Part shown: one piece after another, positions 1 to 8,557 of the stretch
How the letters are laid out: each line of letters begins with the position of its first letter
Position numbering within the stretch: the stretch's first letter is position 1
Source: Echinicola vietnamensis DSM 17526
GTDB lineage: Bacteria; Bacteroidota; Bacteroidia; Cytophagales; Cyclobacteriaceae
Length of the DNA: 64,000 bases
Assembly (NCBI RefSeq): GCF_000325705.1
Contig: NC_019904.1
Coordinates: 3,102,001 to 3,166,000, forward strand
Direction: 5' to 3'
Position numbers and translations under genes: made by a program
Notes under the pieces: generated by a model
Told to the model about the DNA's origin: nothing
The model's database searches: none
The model's input: the letters and a program-made list of their open reading frames with translations, nothing else

Positions 1-392
1 CCGAGCTGTTGTAAATCAGCTTCCATGGTGATGTTTAAGTTGGTTTGGTCTCCTACGGATACTTCCTGCTTGACAAAACCAATGGAGCTAAAAATCAATA
101 CCGCTCCTTCGTCGGGGACTTCGAGGGTGAATTTTCCGTCGATGTCGGTGACCGTGCCTGTTCCGGAGCCTTTCAGCAAAATGCTTACACCCGGAAGGGG
201 ACTGTTGTCTTCACTGGAAACCACCGTGCCGGTGATTACCTTTTCCATTGCATGGGTACTACGGATGGTTGTAACGTTTTTCTCGACCGAGGGGGTCGCC
301 AGGGCATCTGTTAGGCCCAAACTACAGATCGTGGACAGCAAAGCAAACATACCTTGCCTCCAAGACATTCTTAGGGTAATTACTTCTTTCAT
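1..392 (-). CDS. SusC/RagA-type TonB-dependent receptor, N-terminal part (runs off the left edge)
   Basis: Reading the minus strand from an ATG at 392 gives about 130 codons open to the window edge. A signal-peptide-like start is followed by a CarboxypepD_reg-like domain with the typical VITGTVVSSEDNSPLPGVS and GTVTDIDGKFTLEVP stretches, ending near ADLQQL just before where the plug would begin. That layout is the standard N-terminus of SusC/RagA outer-membrane glycan importers. No STN domain precedes the CarboxypepD_reg domain in what is visible. The rest of the gene and any SusD partner lie outside, so the substrate cannot be inferred. Confidence 0.85.
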   Translation of the reverse strand, partial: MKEVITLRMSWRQGMFALLSTICSLGLTDALATPSVEKNVTTIRSTHAMEKVITGTVVSSEDNSPLPGVSILLKGSGTGTVTDIDGKFTLEVPDEGAVLIFSSIGFVKQEVSVGDQTNLNITMEADLQQL

Positions 393-732
393 TGGTTAAT
401 TGGGTTTAATGATAATGACTTAACCTGTTACTCACTCCCAATGTATCCAATGATTTTCAAGAATCTGTTCTGAACTGTGATGCATCATAAATGCTTATAA
501 ATGGTAAAAAATGAGTTTTTATGGTTCTATTACGATGTTAAAGGAGTAGGGCTGATTTGCTCTTCGGGGGCTTCTTTTCGTGCGTTTTTGATGTTGCTTG
601 TTTTATGGTCAAGGTAGGGATCAGGGATGGTTTGTTAGCGTCAGAGGTATGGCATTAGCCATTACCTGACATTCGATGTTCAGGACGAGTGGAGTCGGTT
701 TCCTGGAAAAACAGTTAATCGTAAGACGTGCT
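393..732. other. Intergenic region upstream of the SusC gene
   Basis: About 340 bases without a convincing gene. It contains the leader of the leftward SusC gene and the downstream flank of the leftward membrane protein gene. I see no strong hairpin or operator in it. Confidence 0.5.
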
Positions 733-1869
733 TTATTCTTTCTTCATCATTCCGGCTCCCACCAATAGCGGGAAGAGCATAAAAAGGCTTTTCATGCGCA
801 TGATGATGCCCAAATTGCTGAGGATATTGATATATACCAGCGAAGAGGCCAAAAAGAGGACAATCCCGAATTTTAAGTACAACGGGAGAGGTTTCCAGCG
901 ATGCCATTTGACCGTTAAGGCCAATCCCGTGGTGCCAGTAAGCAATATGAGATTTTCCAGAGAAGCCAGAAAGGAAGTAATATTATGCGCGTCCAACAAA
1001 AGGGGACGAAACCAATAAGTGAAAAGCCGCATGGGCCAAGCATAATCAGCCATGGGTACGGAAGATCCCACATCCTTTCCTGAAAGCAGGGAGAATTGCT
1101 GATGGATGATTTGTTGGATACCTTCCAAGTTGAAGTGGTCCATGCCCACATACCAAAGTAATGCGGGAAAGGCCGCCAGTGCAGCCATGATACATGGAAT
1201 TCCCCATTGAAGCTGGTACTTTTTGGAAGGGCCAAATAGAAGTGCCGCAATGCCAAAACTAATCAATACCAGCCATGCCAAGTAGGTCCTGACCATAAAG
1301 ATCAGAAATAAGCCGAGAAGCCCACTGGCCCATTTCTGCTGATCGATATGCTGAAGGATCAAGATAATGGCCACAAAGCAAAGTGCCTCTTTCCCAATCC
1401 CTCCGGTCCAGAAGTGCAAGTTGGGCAGGTAAAGGAAGTATACGGGCCACGGGATGCCCCAAAACACTTTTTTACCATCATATTCCCGTATTAGCCGGAT
1501 AAAAAGCCACCTAAAGCCCAGAAAGCTAAGCATGGCGTAAAGGAAAAATCCAGAAAGCATGTCCCAGCCCAAAAATCGGGAAGGGATATAATTCAGCCAG
1601 TACATAAAGGGATAGCCTATGCCAAAATAATCCCACCAGCCCGTGGCATTCGGGTCGGCAAGTGGGCCGTTCAGGTTCCAATATACCACGGCGTCTCCGC
1701 CAAAAGCCATGACATATTGATAAAAGAAATAGCTGAATCCCAGGTGATAGCTCAGCAAAACATGTAAATGGCGGATTTGGATGTTTTCAAGCCCCTTTTT
1801 ATTCCCCACAAAGTGGTTGGTATAAAAAAGGAGCAAGGTCAAACTACATATTACTATTACTTGGATCAT
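733..1869 (-). CDS. Polytopic membrane protein of unknown function (EpsG/glycosyltransferase-like topology)
   Basis: Hydrophobic protein of about 378 residues with roughly ten predicted membrane segments and short aromatic-rich loops such as GDAVVYWNLNGPLADPN and WWDYFGIGYPFMYW. Conserved loops between many helices are typical of polysaccharide polymerase (EpsG/Wzy) or GT39-like integral membrane proteins, but no signature settles this. The frame extends to a TTG at 1896; I prefer the ATG at 1869, which places the first membrane helix directly at the N-terminus. The divergent acetyltransferase gene starts only about 100 bases away, so the two may share a control region and an envelope-glycan role (inference). 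Confidence 0.7.
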   Translation of the reverse strand: MIQVIVICSLTLLLFYTNHFVGNKKGLENIQIRHLHVLLSYHLGFSYFFYQYVMAFGGDAVVYWNLNGPLADPNATGWWDYFGIGYPFMYWLNYIPSRFLGWDMLSGFFLYAMLSFLGFRWLFIRLIREYDGKKVFWGIPWPVYFLYLPNLHFWTGGIGKEALCFVAIILILQHIDQQKWASGLLGLFLIFMVRTYLAWLVLISFGIAALLFGPSKKYQLQWGIPCIMAALAAFPALLWYVGMDHFNLEGIQQIIHQQFSLLSGKDVGSSVPMADYAWPMRLFTYWFRPLLLDAHNITSFLASLENLILLTGTTGLALTVKWHRWKPLPLYLKFGIVLFLASSLVYINILSNLGIIMRMKSLFMLFPLLVGAGMMKKE

Positions 1870-1966
1870 GGTCAGCAGCGAAAACACCTTGTACAAAAAT
1901 CAACTATTTGAGGGGAAAAAAATAATATGGGCTAAAAATTCCCCTGTTTCCGCCTAATTTAGTCCC

Positions 1967-2932
1967 ATGCAGTTGAGAAAAGCAAAACCAACCGATCAGG
2001 AAGCCATCGTTGCTTTGCTGAAATGTTCGCTGGGAGAAACCCTTTTGCCTAAGAGTGTGAAGTTATGGCAGTGGAAACACGTAGACAATCCTTTCGGGAA
2101 GTCACCGGTGTTGGTGGCAGAATCGGGAGGAGAAATTGTCGGTGTGCGGGCGTTTATGCCTTGGCGTTTTGCCCGTGAGGGGCAATCGGTCAAGGCACTG
2201 AGGGCGGTGGACACAGCGATTCATCCCAGCTTTCAGGGCAAGGGTATTTTCAAAAAACTCACCCTTGAGCTGCTCCACGAATGCATGGAAGATGACTTCC
2301 AGTTTATCTTTAATACCCCAAATCCCCAAAGCCTGCCCGGTTACCTGAAAATGGGCTGGCAGAAGCGGGGTAGGCTGCCGCTCAGGTTGGCTGTGGTGAG
2401 GCCGCTGGAGATGTTTTTGGGAAAGGGGAGAAGTCCTAAACAGGAGGTTGCCCTCCAAGAGTGGCCCAAGGACGTATTTAACACTGTTTCAGAAAACCTG
2501 GCACCGGAAGGATTGATGACAGCATTGTCAGATGAATATTTGCTTTGGCGGTATGCGCAGAATCCACTGTTTCGGTACGGATGGTTTTCGGACGGTGAAA
2601 GTTACCTGTGCATTTTTAGGGTGAAGGCCCATCAGCGGTTTAGCGAATTTAGGATATGCGAACTGCTGCCATTGGGCAATGAGATGGCGTACAATATCCC
2701 GGAATTTAACAAACAGTTGAAAAAGCAGGTAGGCCAATATGGGGCCTCACTCATTTCCATTTCGGGAGAGTCCAAGGTGCCCCTGCAGTCCTTTGGAATG
2801 TATCGATTTTTTAAAGCCCCCAAAGGCCCTATGGTAACCCTTCGTAATCTTGGAAGGGAACAGCAGGCTATTGAGCGCTTATTTGATCCAACAGGATTGG
2901 CGTTCAGCTTAGGGGATTTAGAGCTTTTTTAA
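1967..2932 (+). CDS. GNAT-family N-acetyltransferase
   Basis: The N-terminal half carries a GNAT fold. MQLRKAKPTDQEAIVALL is the usual first strand and helix, and DTAIHPSFQGKGIFKKL is motif A with the acetyl-CoA pyrophosphate loop (Q-G-K-G). IFNTPNPQSLPGYLKMGW matches the motif B region of the family. The C-terminal ~170 residues resemble the second half of bipartite GNAT proteins, possibly a degenerate second acetyltransferase domain. The substrate is unknown. It starts at an ATG divergently from the membrane protein gene. The general class is secure, the role is not. Confidence 0.8.
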   Translation: MQLRKAKPTDQEAIVALLKCSLGETLLPKSVKLWQWKHVDNPFGKSPVLVAESGGEIVGVRAFMPWRFAREGQSVKALRAVDTAIHPSFQGKGIFKKLTLELLHECMEDDFQFIFNTPNPQSLPGYLKMGWQKRGRLPLRLAVVRPLEMFLGKGRSPKQEVALQEWPKDVFNTVSENLAPEGLMTALSDEYLLWRYAQNPLFRYGWFSDGESYLCIFRVKAHQRFSEFRICELLPLGNEMAYNIPEFNKQLKKQVGQYGASLISISGESKVPLQSFGMYRFFKAPKGPMVTLRNLGREQQAIERLFDPTGLAFSLGDLELF

Positions 2933-3322
2933 GCAGGGGGGCCAATCGTAGAAGGAGGCTTTATGGTGTGAGGACACACACTATGGAAGTATAGTTGGGG
3001 TCAAGCAGAAAAACTGGGGGAAAGGCTGGCCGGATGGAGATAATGATGAATGATTGACGTTTCTATCCCCAAAGCTCCCACCCGCTGCCAAGTCGGCCTC
3101 CCCGCATTTATCGATTTCAACTTTTTCTCTTCTCTCAGCAGCGGTTTTTCCACCACCGGTGGACAGGTTTTGGTTACTTTTTTCACCAGCAGAAAAAAGT
3201 GACAACGTCAAATAGAGAAATTCCCCCTAAAGAGGAGTTTTTCTCCACTTCCCAATCCTTAGGCCTGGTCGGAAATCCCTCGCCCCCCAGAAATATGGCT
3301 TGATCCCTGTTTTTCCAAACCG
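2933..3322. repeat. Intergenic segment made of dispersed repeats and hairpins
   Basis: No gene. Around 2999-3021 lies a copy of a ~23-base dispersed repeat (core AGCAGAAAA then a G run) also found near 12310 and, inverted, near 40453. A 5-bp stem with 3-base loop lies at 3150-3162 (CCACC-ACC-GGTGG). A long imperfect hairpin at 3173-3203 (GTTACTTTTTT ... AAAAAAGTGAC) could terminate transcription in either direction. Confidence 0.5.
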
Positions 3323-4075
3323 CTAACCTCCCAAAAGGGTATCCAGCTTATTTTTGGCCGTGAGTTTTTGGAAGCCCATTTTAAAAAGGATATCGGCTCT
3401 TGTTTTTTCCCGATGATCCAGTGACGTCATGGTTTCAAGAATGGCTTCTCTAAAGCCGGTGCGATCATATCTTTTATGAATAGCCTTAATGAAGGTCAAA
3501 GGGAGCTGGAAGGTGTGCGCGCCAATGACGTCCATGGCCGCTCCTTTGGATAAAAGGTAGGCTTCATTTCCAAATGTTGCGCGGTCAACATGCGGGTTTA
3601 GGTGCAGATCAACGGCAGTTTGCATCTTGCTGGCCTTAAGCGTATCGGTTCCGTTTTTCAGGGCAAAGTCCTTGACATGATGCCCGCCATAAACAGCAAA
3701 ACATTGTTTGCTGCAAACATGCTGATGCTTTTCCGTAAGGCCAATGTCGTGTAGAATAGAAGTGGTAAATAGAAATTCTTCGTCCACTTTTAACCCTTGG
3801 GCTAATGCCAATCCCGCACTAAAGAAATACGTCCGGTAACAATGCTTCAGGAGGGAAGGGCTGTAGACATCGTTGGCTTCTTCTATGGCAAGTGTGGCTA
3901 GTTTGGAATCAGGTATGCCGATATGGGCTATATCTGCTTCCCGGTATGATTTAATCCCTAGCCATGTGAGAAGCCTGTCTTTGTTTTCCGTAAGCTTTGC
4001 CGTCAATAGTGCTCGTTTGAACTGTGAGACCTCCCTGCTGTTCAATATCCCCAAGTCATTGTAAATGCTTTTCAT
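3323..4075 (-). CDS. HD-domain protein (cyanamide hydratase / HD phosphohydrolase-like)
   Basis: 250 residues. The HD metal-binding pattern is visible: H in LLKHCYRTYFFSAG, the HD pair in SILHDIGL, then GGHH further on. HCYRTYFFSAGLA followed by FLFTTSILHDIGL is the arrangement of the cyanamide-hydratase-like branch of HD proteins; real substrates in bacteria are mostly unknown. It lies 71 bases downstream of a TetR gene on the same strand, with a perfect palindrome (4110-4135) between them. This suggests the HD gene is the regulated target. Confidence 0.75.
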   Translation of the reverse strand: MKSIYNDLGILNSREVSQFKRALLTAKLTENKDRLLTWLGIKSYREADIAHIGIPDSKLATLAIEEANDVYSPSLLKHCYRTYFFSAGLALAQGLKVDEEFLFTTSILHDIGLTEKHQHVCSKQCFAVYGGHHVKDFALKNGTDTLKASKMQTAVDLHLNPHVDRATFGNEAYLLSKGAAMDVIGAHTFQLPLTFIKAIHKRYDRTGFREAILETMTSLDHREKTRADILFKMGFQKLTAKNKLDTLLGG

Positions 4076-4109
4076 TGCTGTTTTGCTTTCTGATGAAGTG
4101 CAAATTTAC

Positions 4110-4135
4110 AAAAACATACTAACTAGTATGTTTTT
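4110..4135. promoter_or_regulatory. Perfect inverted repeat, probable TetR operator
   Basis: Two 12-base arms (left arm AAAAACATACTA) separated by the two bases AC form a perfect palindrome with an ACATACT...AGTATGT core, a pattern typical of TetR-family operators. It lies 35 bases upstream of the HD-gene start and 12 bases past the tetR stop. A TetR repressor bound there would block the HD-gene promoter. Confidence 0.7.
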
Positions 4136-4146
4136 AATGAAAAAAA

Positions 4147-4737
4147 TTATGTCAATGTGTTGAGATAGGTAGTGAGTTGGTCCAGGTACGCGTGATACGG
4201 GCGTTTACTATTCTCTAGTTTACCGAGGTTTCGGGCTCCCCAATACCCCGAAAGGATAAAAAGAGCTGCTGATGCGGGATTGATAGTGTTATGGACAGAT
4301 CCATTTTTCTGTCCATTTTCCAGAAAATCCGTCAATGACCGGATCCACTGATTGACAAGTTCGTTTAGGGCCTTGGAAAAGGAGGTGTCCCATGGGGTCA
4401 TTTCTTGTACTAGATTGGACGCAGGACAGCCACAAGCCACCGTTAGCGTGTCGTCTTTCAGGAGAAGATGCTGCATCAAGGCATAAATAGCATTTTGAGG
4501 ACTATCTTCGCGACCCAGTAGGGCTACAAACTTACTGGAAAGTCGAGGTTTGAGTATTTCTTCGACCATCGCAATTCCCATCTCATCTTTGTTTTTAAAA
4601 TGGTAGTAAAATGCTCCTTTGGTAACCTTAGTGGTGGCAAGGATCTCATCGATACTCGTGGCCCTGTAGCCATTGGTATAGATGAGGTCAAAGGCTTTGT
4701 TGAGAATGGTCGAACGCGTTATTTCAGCTTTTTTCAC
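4147..4737 (-). CDS. TetR/AcrR-family transcriptional regulator
   Basis: 196 residues. The N-terminal helix-turn-helix reads RSTILNKAFDLIYTNGYRATSIDEI, then TKVTKGAFYYHFKNKDEM, the family hallmark. The C-terminal part is a helical ligand-binding domain containing CGCPASNLVQEM, which is common in the TetR_C subgroup near YxaF/LmrA-type regulators. The start is a GTG at 4737. The palindrome at 4110-4135 just downstream is the likely operator for the HD gene. The inducer is unknown. Confidence 0.9.
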   Translation of the reverse strand: MKKAEITRSTILNKAFDLIYTNGYRATSIDEILATTKVTKGAFYYHFKNKDEMGIAMVEEILKPRLSSKFVALLGREDSPQNAIYALMQHLLLKDDTLTVACGCPASNLVQEMTPWDTSFSKALNELVNQWIRSLTDFLENGQKNGSVHNTINPASAALFILSGYWGARNLGKLENSKRPYHAYLDQLTTYLNTLT

Positions 4738-4887
4738 GTGAATGTTGTTTGGCCTTTACAAAGAAACAAAATTAGTTGGACATGGGCTTTTTATACTTCC
4801 CACCAAAAGGGCACCGCATTCCATGGAATGCACCGTCACGTTCGACCAAGATCAATTCATGATTGGTCAAATGAAATGGAGAGTTTT

Positions 4888-6039
4888 CTAATCATGCTTT
4901 TCGACTATTTTCGTGATTTCCACATCAAACTGATCCGGCTTCAATGAAATTCCATAGTGGTCAAGAAGGTAACTTCTGGCTCCATCAAAGGTTTTGAACG
5001 GGAATTTTAACTCAAAATATCCATTTAATTTGGTCCTATCAGTGACATAAATTTGGAACCTGTTTTCCAATTCATCCACTAAACCTTGCATGGGGACACC
5101 ATTTCCTTGCCAATAGTTGCCGCTGGTGGAGGTTCCTCCTCCTGAATAAGCTTTTGTCGTATCCACGGCATGTCGAATAAAGAGGCTGTCATTTGCTATA
5201 TCCAAGGCATAGCCTGCTACTTCCTTTTGCTCCTGGATAAGGTCATAATCCAGTTCATGCAATAAAGATCGGACGATGGTGGGCCTTCTTTCATTTGGGG
5301 GCAAATCCTTAGGGAATTTAAAGCGAACATCATAGTTGTTTTGATCGTTAACTGAAATCCTGCTTTTACTTTTTTGGAGGAGGAACGTGAGGTTTTCAGC
5401 CAGGGTTTGGTTGACTAGGCTGTATTCCCTAAGGTTAAACTGGAAGCCGACTACTTCCTCGTCCATGTAATCATTTTTAGTGACAGTGATGGGGTAGATG
5501 TGGTTGAGACGTAGTTCTTTGTTCAGGGGAGCTGCTGGATTGTTTGTCACTACTTGCGGATCATGTTTTTTATGGAGCAACTCATCTATCATATCATTGG
5601 TAAGTAGTGATGGATGTCCTTTCCATTTCAAAATTCCCTTTTCATCGATCAAAAATGTCGTTGGATAAGCATTGACTTCGTATTTGTGGATCGTTTGATA
5701 GCTTGTATCTGTGCCTACATGGGCCAAATACTCCTTTTTAGACAGAAATGTGGAAATATCTTCCTCCTTTTCATACGTTATGGCTATAAATGAAATATTG
5801 TCATTTTTGTATTCTTCAGTAAGGTCGTTTAGATGGGGAATCGTATAGATACAAGGAGCGCAGCTCGTAAACCAGAAGTCCAAAACGATTGCTTGGCCTG
5901 TTGTTTTTGGCACATCACCATTATCATGATTTACCCATGTATCCACCTCAATGGCTGGAGCTTTTTCCCCAACCGCCACCTGAGCAATAGCCTTGAATAA
6001 AAGGAGCATCAATGGGATGGTTAAAAGTGTTTTTTTCAT
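4888..6039 (-). CDS. Periplasmic thioredoxin-like (TlpA/AhpC-TSA) protein with TIGR03435/DUF3738-like C-terminus
   Basis: 383 residues. Residues 1-20 form a signal peptide ending FKAIAQ. Residues ~22-165 are a TlpA-type redoxin: LDFWFTSCAPC gives the CxxC pair at C60/C63, and NAYPTTFLIDEKG holds the cis-proline. Residues ~180-383 resemble the soli_TIGR03435 domain: YDLIQEQKEVAGYALDI, then VTDRTKLNGYFELKF and LDHYGISLKPDQ, a pattern seen in secreted Bacteroidota/Acidobacteria proteins. Such fusions are often encoded near BlaR1/BlaI or ECF loci; none is seen here. It probably acts as a periplasmic thiol reductase of unknown target. Confidence 0.8.
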   Translation of the reverse strand: MKKTLLTIPLMLLLFKAIAQVAVGEKAPAIEVDTWVNHDNGDVPKTTGQAIVLDFWFTSCAPCIYTIPHLNDLTEEYKNDNISFIAITYEKEEDISTFLSKKEYLAHVGTDTSYQTIHKYEVNAYPTTFLIDEKGILKWKGHPSLLTNDMIDELLHKKHDPQVVTNNPAAPLNKELRLNHIYPITVTKNDYMDEEVVGFQFNLREYSLVNQTLAENLTFLLQKSKSRISVNDQNNYDVRFKFPKDLPPNERRPTIVRSLLHELDYDLIQEQKEVAGYALDIANDSLFIRHAVDTTKAYSGGGTSTSGNYWQGNGVPMQGLVDELENRFQIYVTDRTKLNGYFELKFPFKTFDGARSYLLDHYGISLKPDQFDVEITKIVEKHD

Positions 6040-6192
6040 AAAAGGTTAATGATTAAAATCTGATTATCTGAGATTTTGTACCAATATTAATAAAACAATA
6101 AACTTAGGGAAAATAGCATTGACCCTATAGGTTTTGGTTACGTGCAACAGTGCGAATATAATTAATGAAAAATGCGATTAAATATATGATAT

Positions 6193-7173
6193 TTAATCCA
6201 TATGAGCTTGTGCGGGCAGCTTTACGTCCTCATGATGCTTATTGATTAGTTCTTCAGGTAGATTTAAAAATCGCGCGGCATTATTATATAGAATATCTCT
6301 TTTCTGTTTGTCTGTTAGCCAATCAATTTCAAAGATGATTTTGAGATTTTTTTCGACCGTTCCAAAATAGTCTGATCCAAACATTAAGCGGTCTCCTAGT
6401 CCTGCTTCGTATAATTTTCTGAGATTTGGTTCCCATATTACTTTGGGCAAAAATATACTGACTGCGGATATCTCACAGTAAATTTGTGGATACTTCTTCA
6501 TAATCTGGATAGCTTCGTCCGAATATTCGTTTCCGAAATGCATCAAATAAATCTTTAAGTCTGGATACTTTTCAAGTATAGGACTTAATAAGGCAGGGTT
6601 AGCATATTTAGGATTATAATTGGGGTTTTCTTCAATTACCTGTTTGGTAGGAGGTCCTGAGTCCGAATGGATACCAATTGGGAGATTAAATTCGGAAGCA
6701 ATTTTCCAATAATGCGATAACCTTTCATCAGTAGGGGGTACTCCGTAATAGTTGTATAAAGATTCCCCCATACTTCTAAATTTTTCATTTTTATAAATTT
6801 CACGTAGTTCGTCTTCCGAAAAAAAAGTTTTGGTACATGGTTCATCCTGCTTTACCGTACCTCGACAAGGAAATATTAACCCTGCCCATATTCTATCATC
6901 AGCCTTTGCATACATATTTGCATACTTTAGGTTGCCACCCCCGATTACCAATACTATATTGTTTTTATTGAAATTTTCAATTGACCATTTAAGTTTTGCT
7001 TTATCAATATCAGTATCCATCGCATTATATATTTCATTATCTTTATACCCTTTGGTGATATGGTAATGCATGTCAATAATAGGCTGATTTTTAAGGAAGT
7101 GCTCCATTGATTCTTGAGCATATCCAGTAGTACTATACACCATTAATGTAATCAAAAGTATTTTATTGATCAT
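6193..7173 (-). CDS. Secreted amidohydrolase-family (Amidohydro_2) metal-dependent hydrolase
   Basis: 326 residues with a signal peptide (residues 1-20, ending TGYAQ). Metal ligands of the TIM-barrel amidohydrolase family are visible: HxH at H36/H38 (IIDMHYHI), LPIGIHSD, IYLMHFGNEYSDEA and the aspartate in RLMFGSDYFG. The pattern fits the Amidohydro_2 clan (ACMSD/OMP-decarboxylase-like hydrolases); the substrate cannot be told. Base composition is clearly more AT-rich than its neighbours, and it is flanked by a 690-base AT-rich gap, which suggests recent acquisition. Confidence 0.8.
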   Translation of the reverse strand: MINKILLITLMVYSTTGYAQESMEHFLKNQPIIDMHYHITKGYKDNEIYNAMDTDIDKAKLKWSIENFNKNNIVLVIGGGNLKYANMYAKADDRIWAGLIFPCRGTVKQDEPCTKTFFSEDELREIYKNEKFRSMGESLYNYYGVPPTDERLSHYWKIASEFNLPIGIHSDSGPPTKQVIEENPNYNPKYANPALLSPILEKYPDLKIYLMHFGNEYSDEAIQIMKKYPQIYCEISAVSIFLPKVIWEPNLRKLYEAGLGDRLMFGSDYFGTVEKNLKIIFEIDWLTDKQKRDILYNNAARFLNLPEELINKHHEDVKLPAQAHMD

Positions 7174-7861
7174 ATTGATATAATTTTTTAGGTTCTTTCA
7201 TTTTAAAATAAACTGCTTTAGAAAGCCAAGAACTATAATCAAAAAAGCCTCTTAAGCTGTTGAATCATAAAGGTAAATATAGGACCGGTATGCTGGGATG
7301 CTATTATGACAATCTCTGTAGAACTAATCGTCCATATTTATTATAGAGTTAGAATAGTTGAAGTTTTCCATCAATAACACTACGAAACTAAGATACTAAA
7401 ATATTTGAATGGATGAAAGTGCCTGATAATCAGTTGATAGATCGCAAGTTGTTTTTATGGAAGTAATAAAGGGAGTAAGTAAGATTATTAATCCTGATTT
7501 TATGAAGAGGAAATCTATTTGGGGCTTGTGGCAGATAATAGATGAGGAGAATGAGGATAGCGACGTCTTAAATGTTCTTTAAGGGGGGTAAGTGAATTCA
7601 AGAAATAACTATGTCTATGCCTTATCGGATCTTGAGAAATATTCCATTTTAAACGGGATCATAGCGTTAATTTAGTTTGAGCCAAAGAGTATATCAGAAT
7701 CTTAGTGTTTTTCCCTGATTCTAAAACTCAAAATGGAGTGTTTTTTATCTTTAGTAGTACATTATCATATTAGAATCCCATTAGAAATGAACCATTTTTT
7801 GCCATTTCCCGTCAGTAATATTTAATATTGATTGGAATTATATACCCTTTAAAATAGATCA
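7174..7861. other. AT-rich intergenic region, one dubious 41-codon ORF
   Basis: About 690 bases with no recognisable gene. A short ATG-to-stop frame at 7457-7582 encodes 41 residues beginning MEVIKGVSKIINPDF. It has no features I recognise and may be chance. The 3' part carries the leader of the two-component operon that starts at 7862. Confidence 0.4.
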
Positions 7862-8557
7862 GTGAAAAAAATATTGCTAGTAGAGGATGATAGCCGTGTC
7901 AGTGCATTTATCATAAAAGGCCTGCAAGAAGAAGGTTATGACGTGGCCCTGGCCATGGATGGCAAGACGGGGCTCCAGATGGCCCTGCAAGGCAATTATG
8001 ACTTGGTTATTTTGGATATTATGATTCCTGAAATGAACGGGATAGAGGTCTGTAAAGCTCTTCGCAAACAGCATACACACGTACCAGTGCTGTTTTTGAC
8101 GGCATTGGGGAGCACCGAAAATGTGGTGATGGGCCTGGACAGTGGGGCAGACGACTACCTTTCTAAGCCGTTTAAGTTTATCGAACTGCTGGCCAGGGTG
8201 CGGACCCTGATGAGAAGGTCCACATATAGCAGTGGAAGTGAAAGCAAAACGGAAAGTACTTATCAGTTTGGGGACCTTGAGCTGGATGATGAGACCAAGA
8301 CGGTGCTTCGAAACGGGATGGCCATCAGCCTGACCTCTACCGAATACCGCTTGCTGCTGATGTTTATGAAAAACCAGCGCAGAGTACTCTCGCGGATCGA
8401 TATTTTGGAAGAGGTCTGGGGGATTGATTTTGATATGGGTACCAATGTGGTGGATGTTTATGTAAATTACCTGCGGAAGAAGCTGGAGAAATACCAAGGC
8501 CCTAGGTTGATTCAGACCGTCATCGGAATGGGGTACGTGCTAAAAGAAGCCGAATGA
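7862..8557 (+). CDS. OmpR/PhoB-family response regulator
   Basis: 231 residues starting at GTG. The receiver domain (1-120) has the acidic pair in ILLVEDD, the phospho-acceptor D52 in VILDIMIPEM, the switch threonine region in FLTALGS and the lysine in YLSKPF. The winged-helix effector domain (~130-228) contains LTSTEYRLLLMFMKNQRRVLSR and VDVYVNYLRKKL. It overlaps the histidine kinase start by four bases (ATGA), so the pair is one operon. The signal is unknown. Confidence 0.95.
   Translation: MKKILLVEDDSRVSAFIIKGLQEEGYDVALAMDGKTGLQMALQGNYDLVILDIMIPEMNGIEVCKALRKQHTHVPVLFLTALGSTENVVMGLDSGADDYLSKPFKFIELLARVRTLMRRSTYSSGSESKTESTYQFGDLELDDETKTVLRNGMAISLTSTEYRLLLMFMKNQRRVLSRIDILEEVWGIDFDMGTNVVDVYVNYLRKKLEKYQGPRLIQTVIGMGYVLKEAE

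Noticed and set aside
25..399. 124-residue plus-strand frame at the left edge
   Set aside because: It is antisense to the SusC N-terminus, whose protein sequence is clearly that of the CarboxypepD_reg family.
3001..3211. Minus-strand frames of 61-76 residues
   Set aside because: They translate the hairpin and repeat sequences between the GNAT and HD genes.
7877..8497. 206-residue minus-strand frame
   Set aside because: Antisense to the response regulator.
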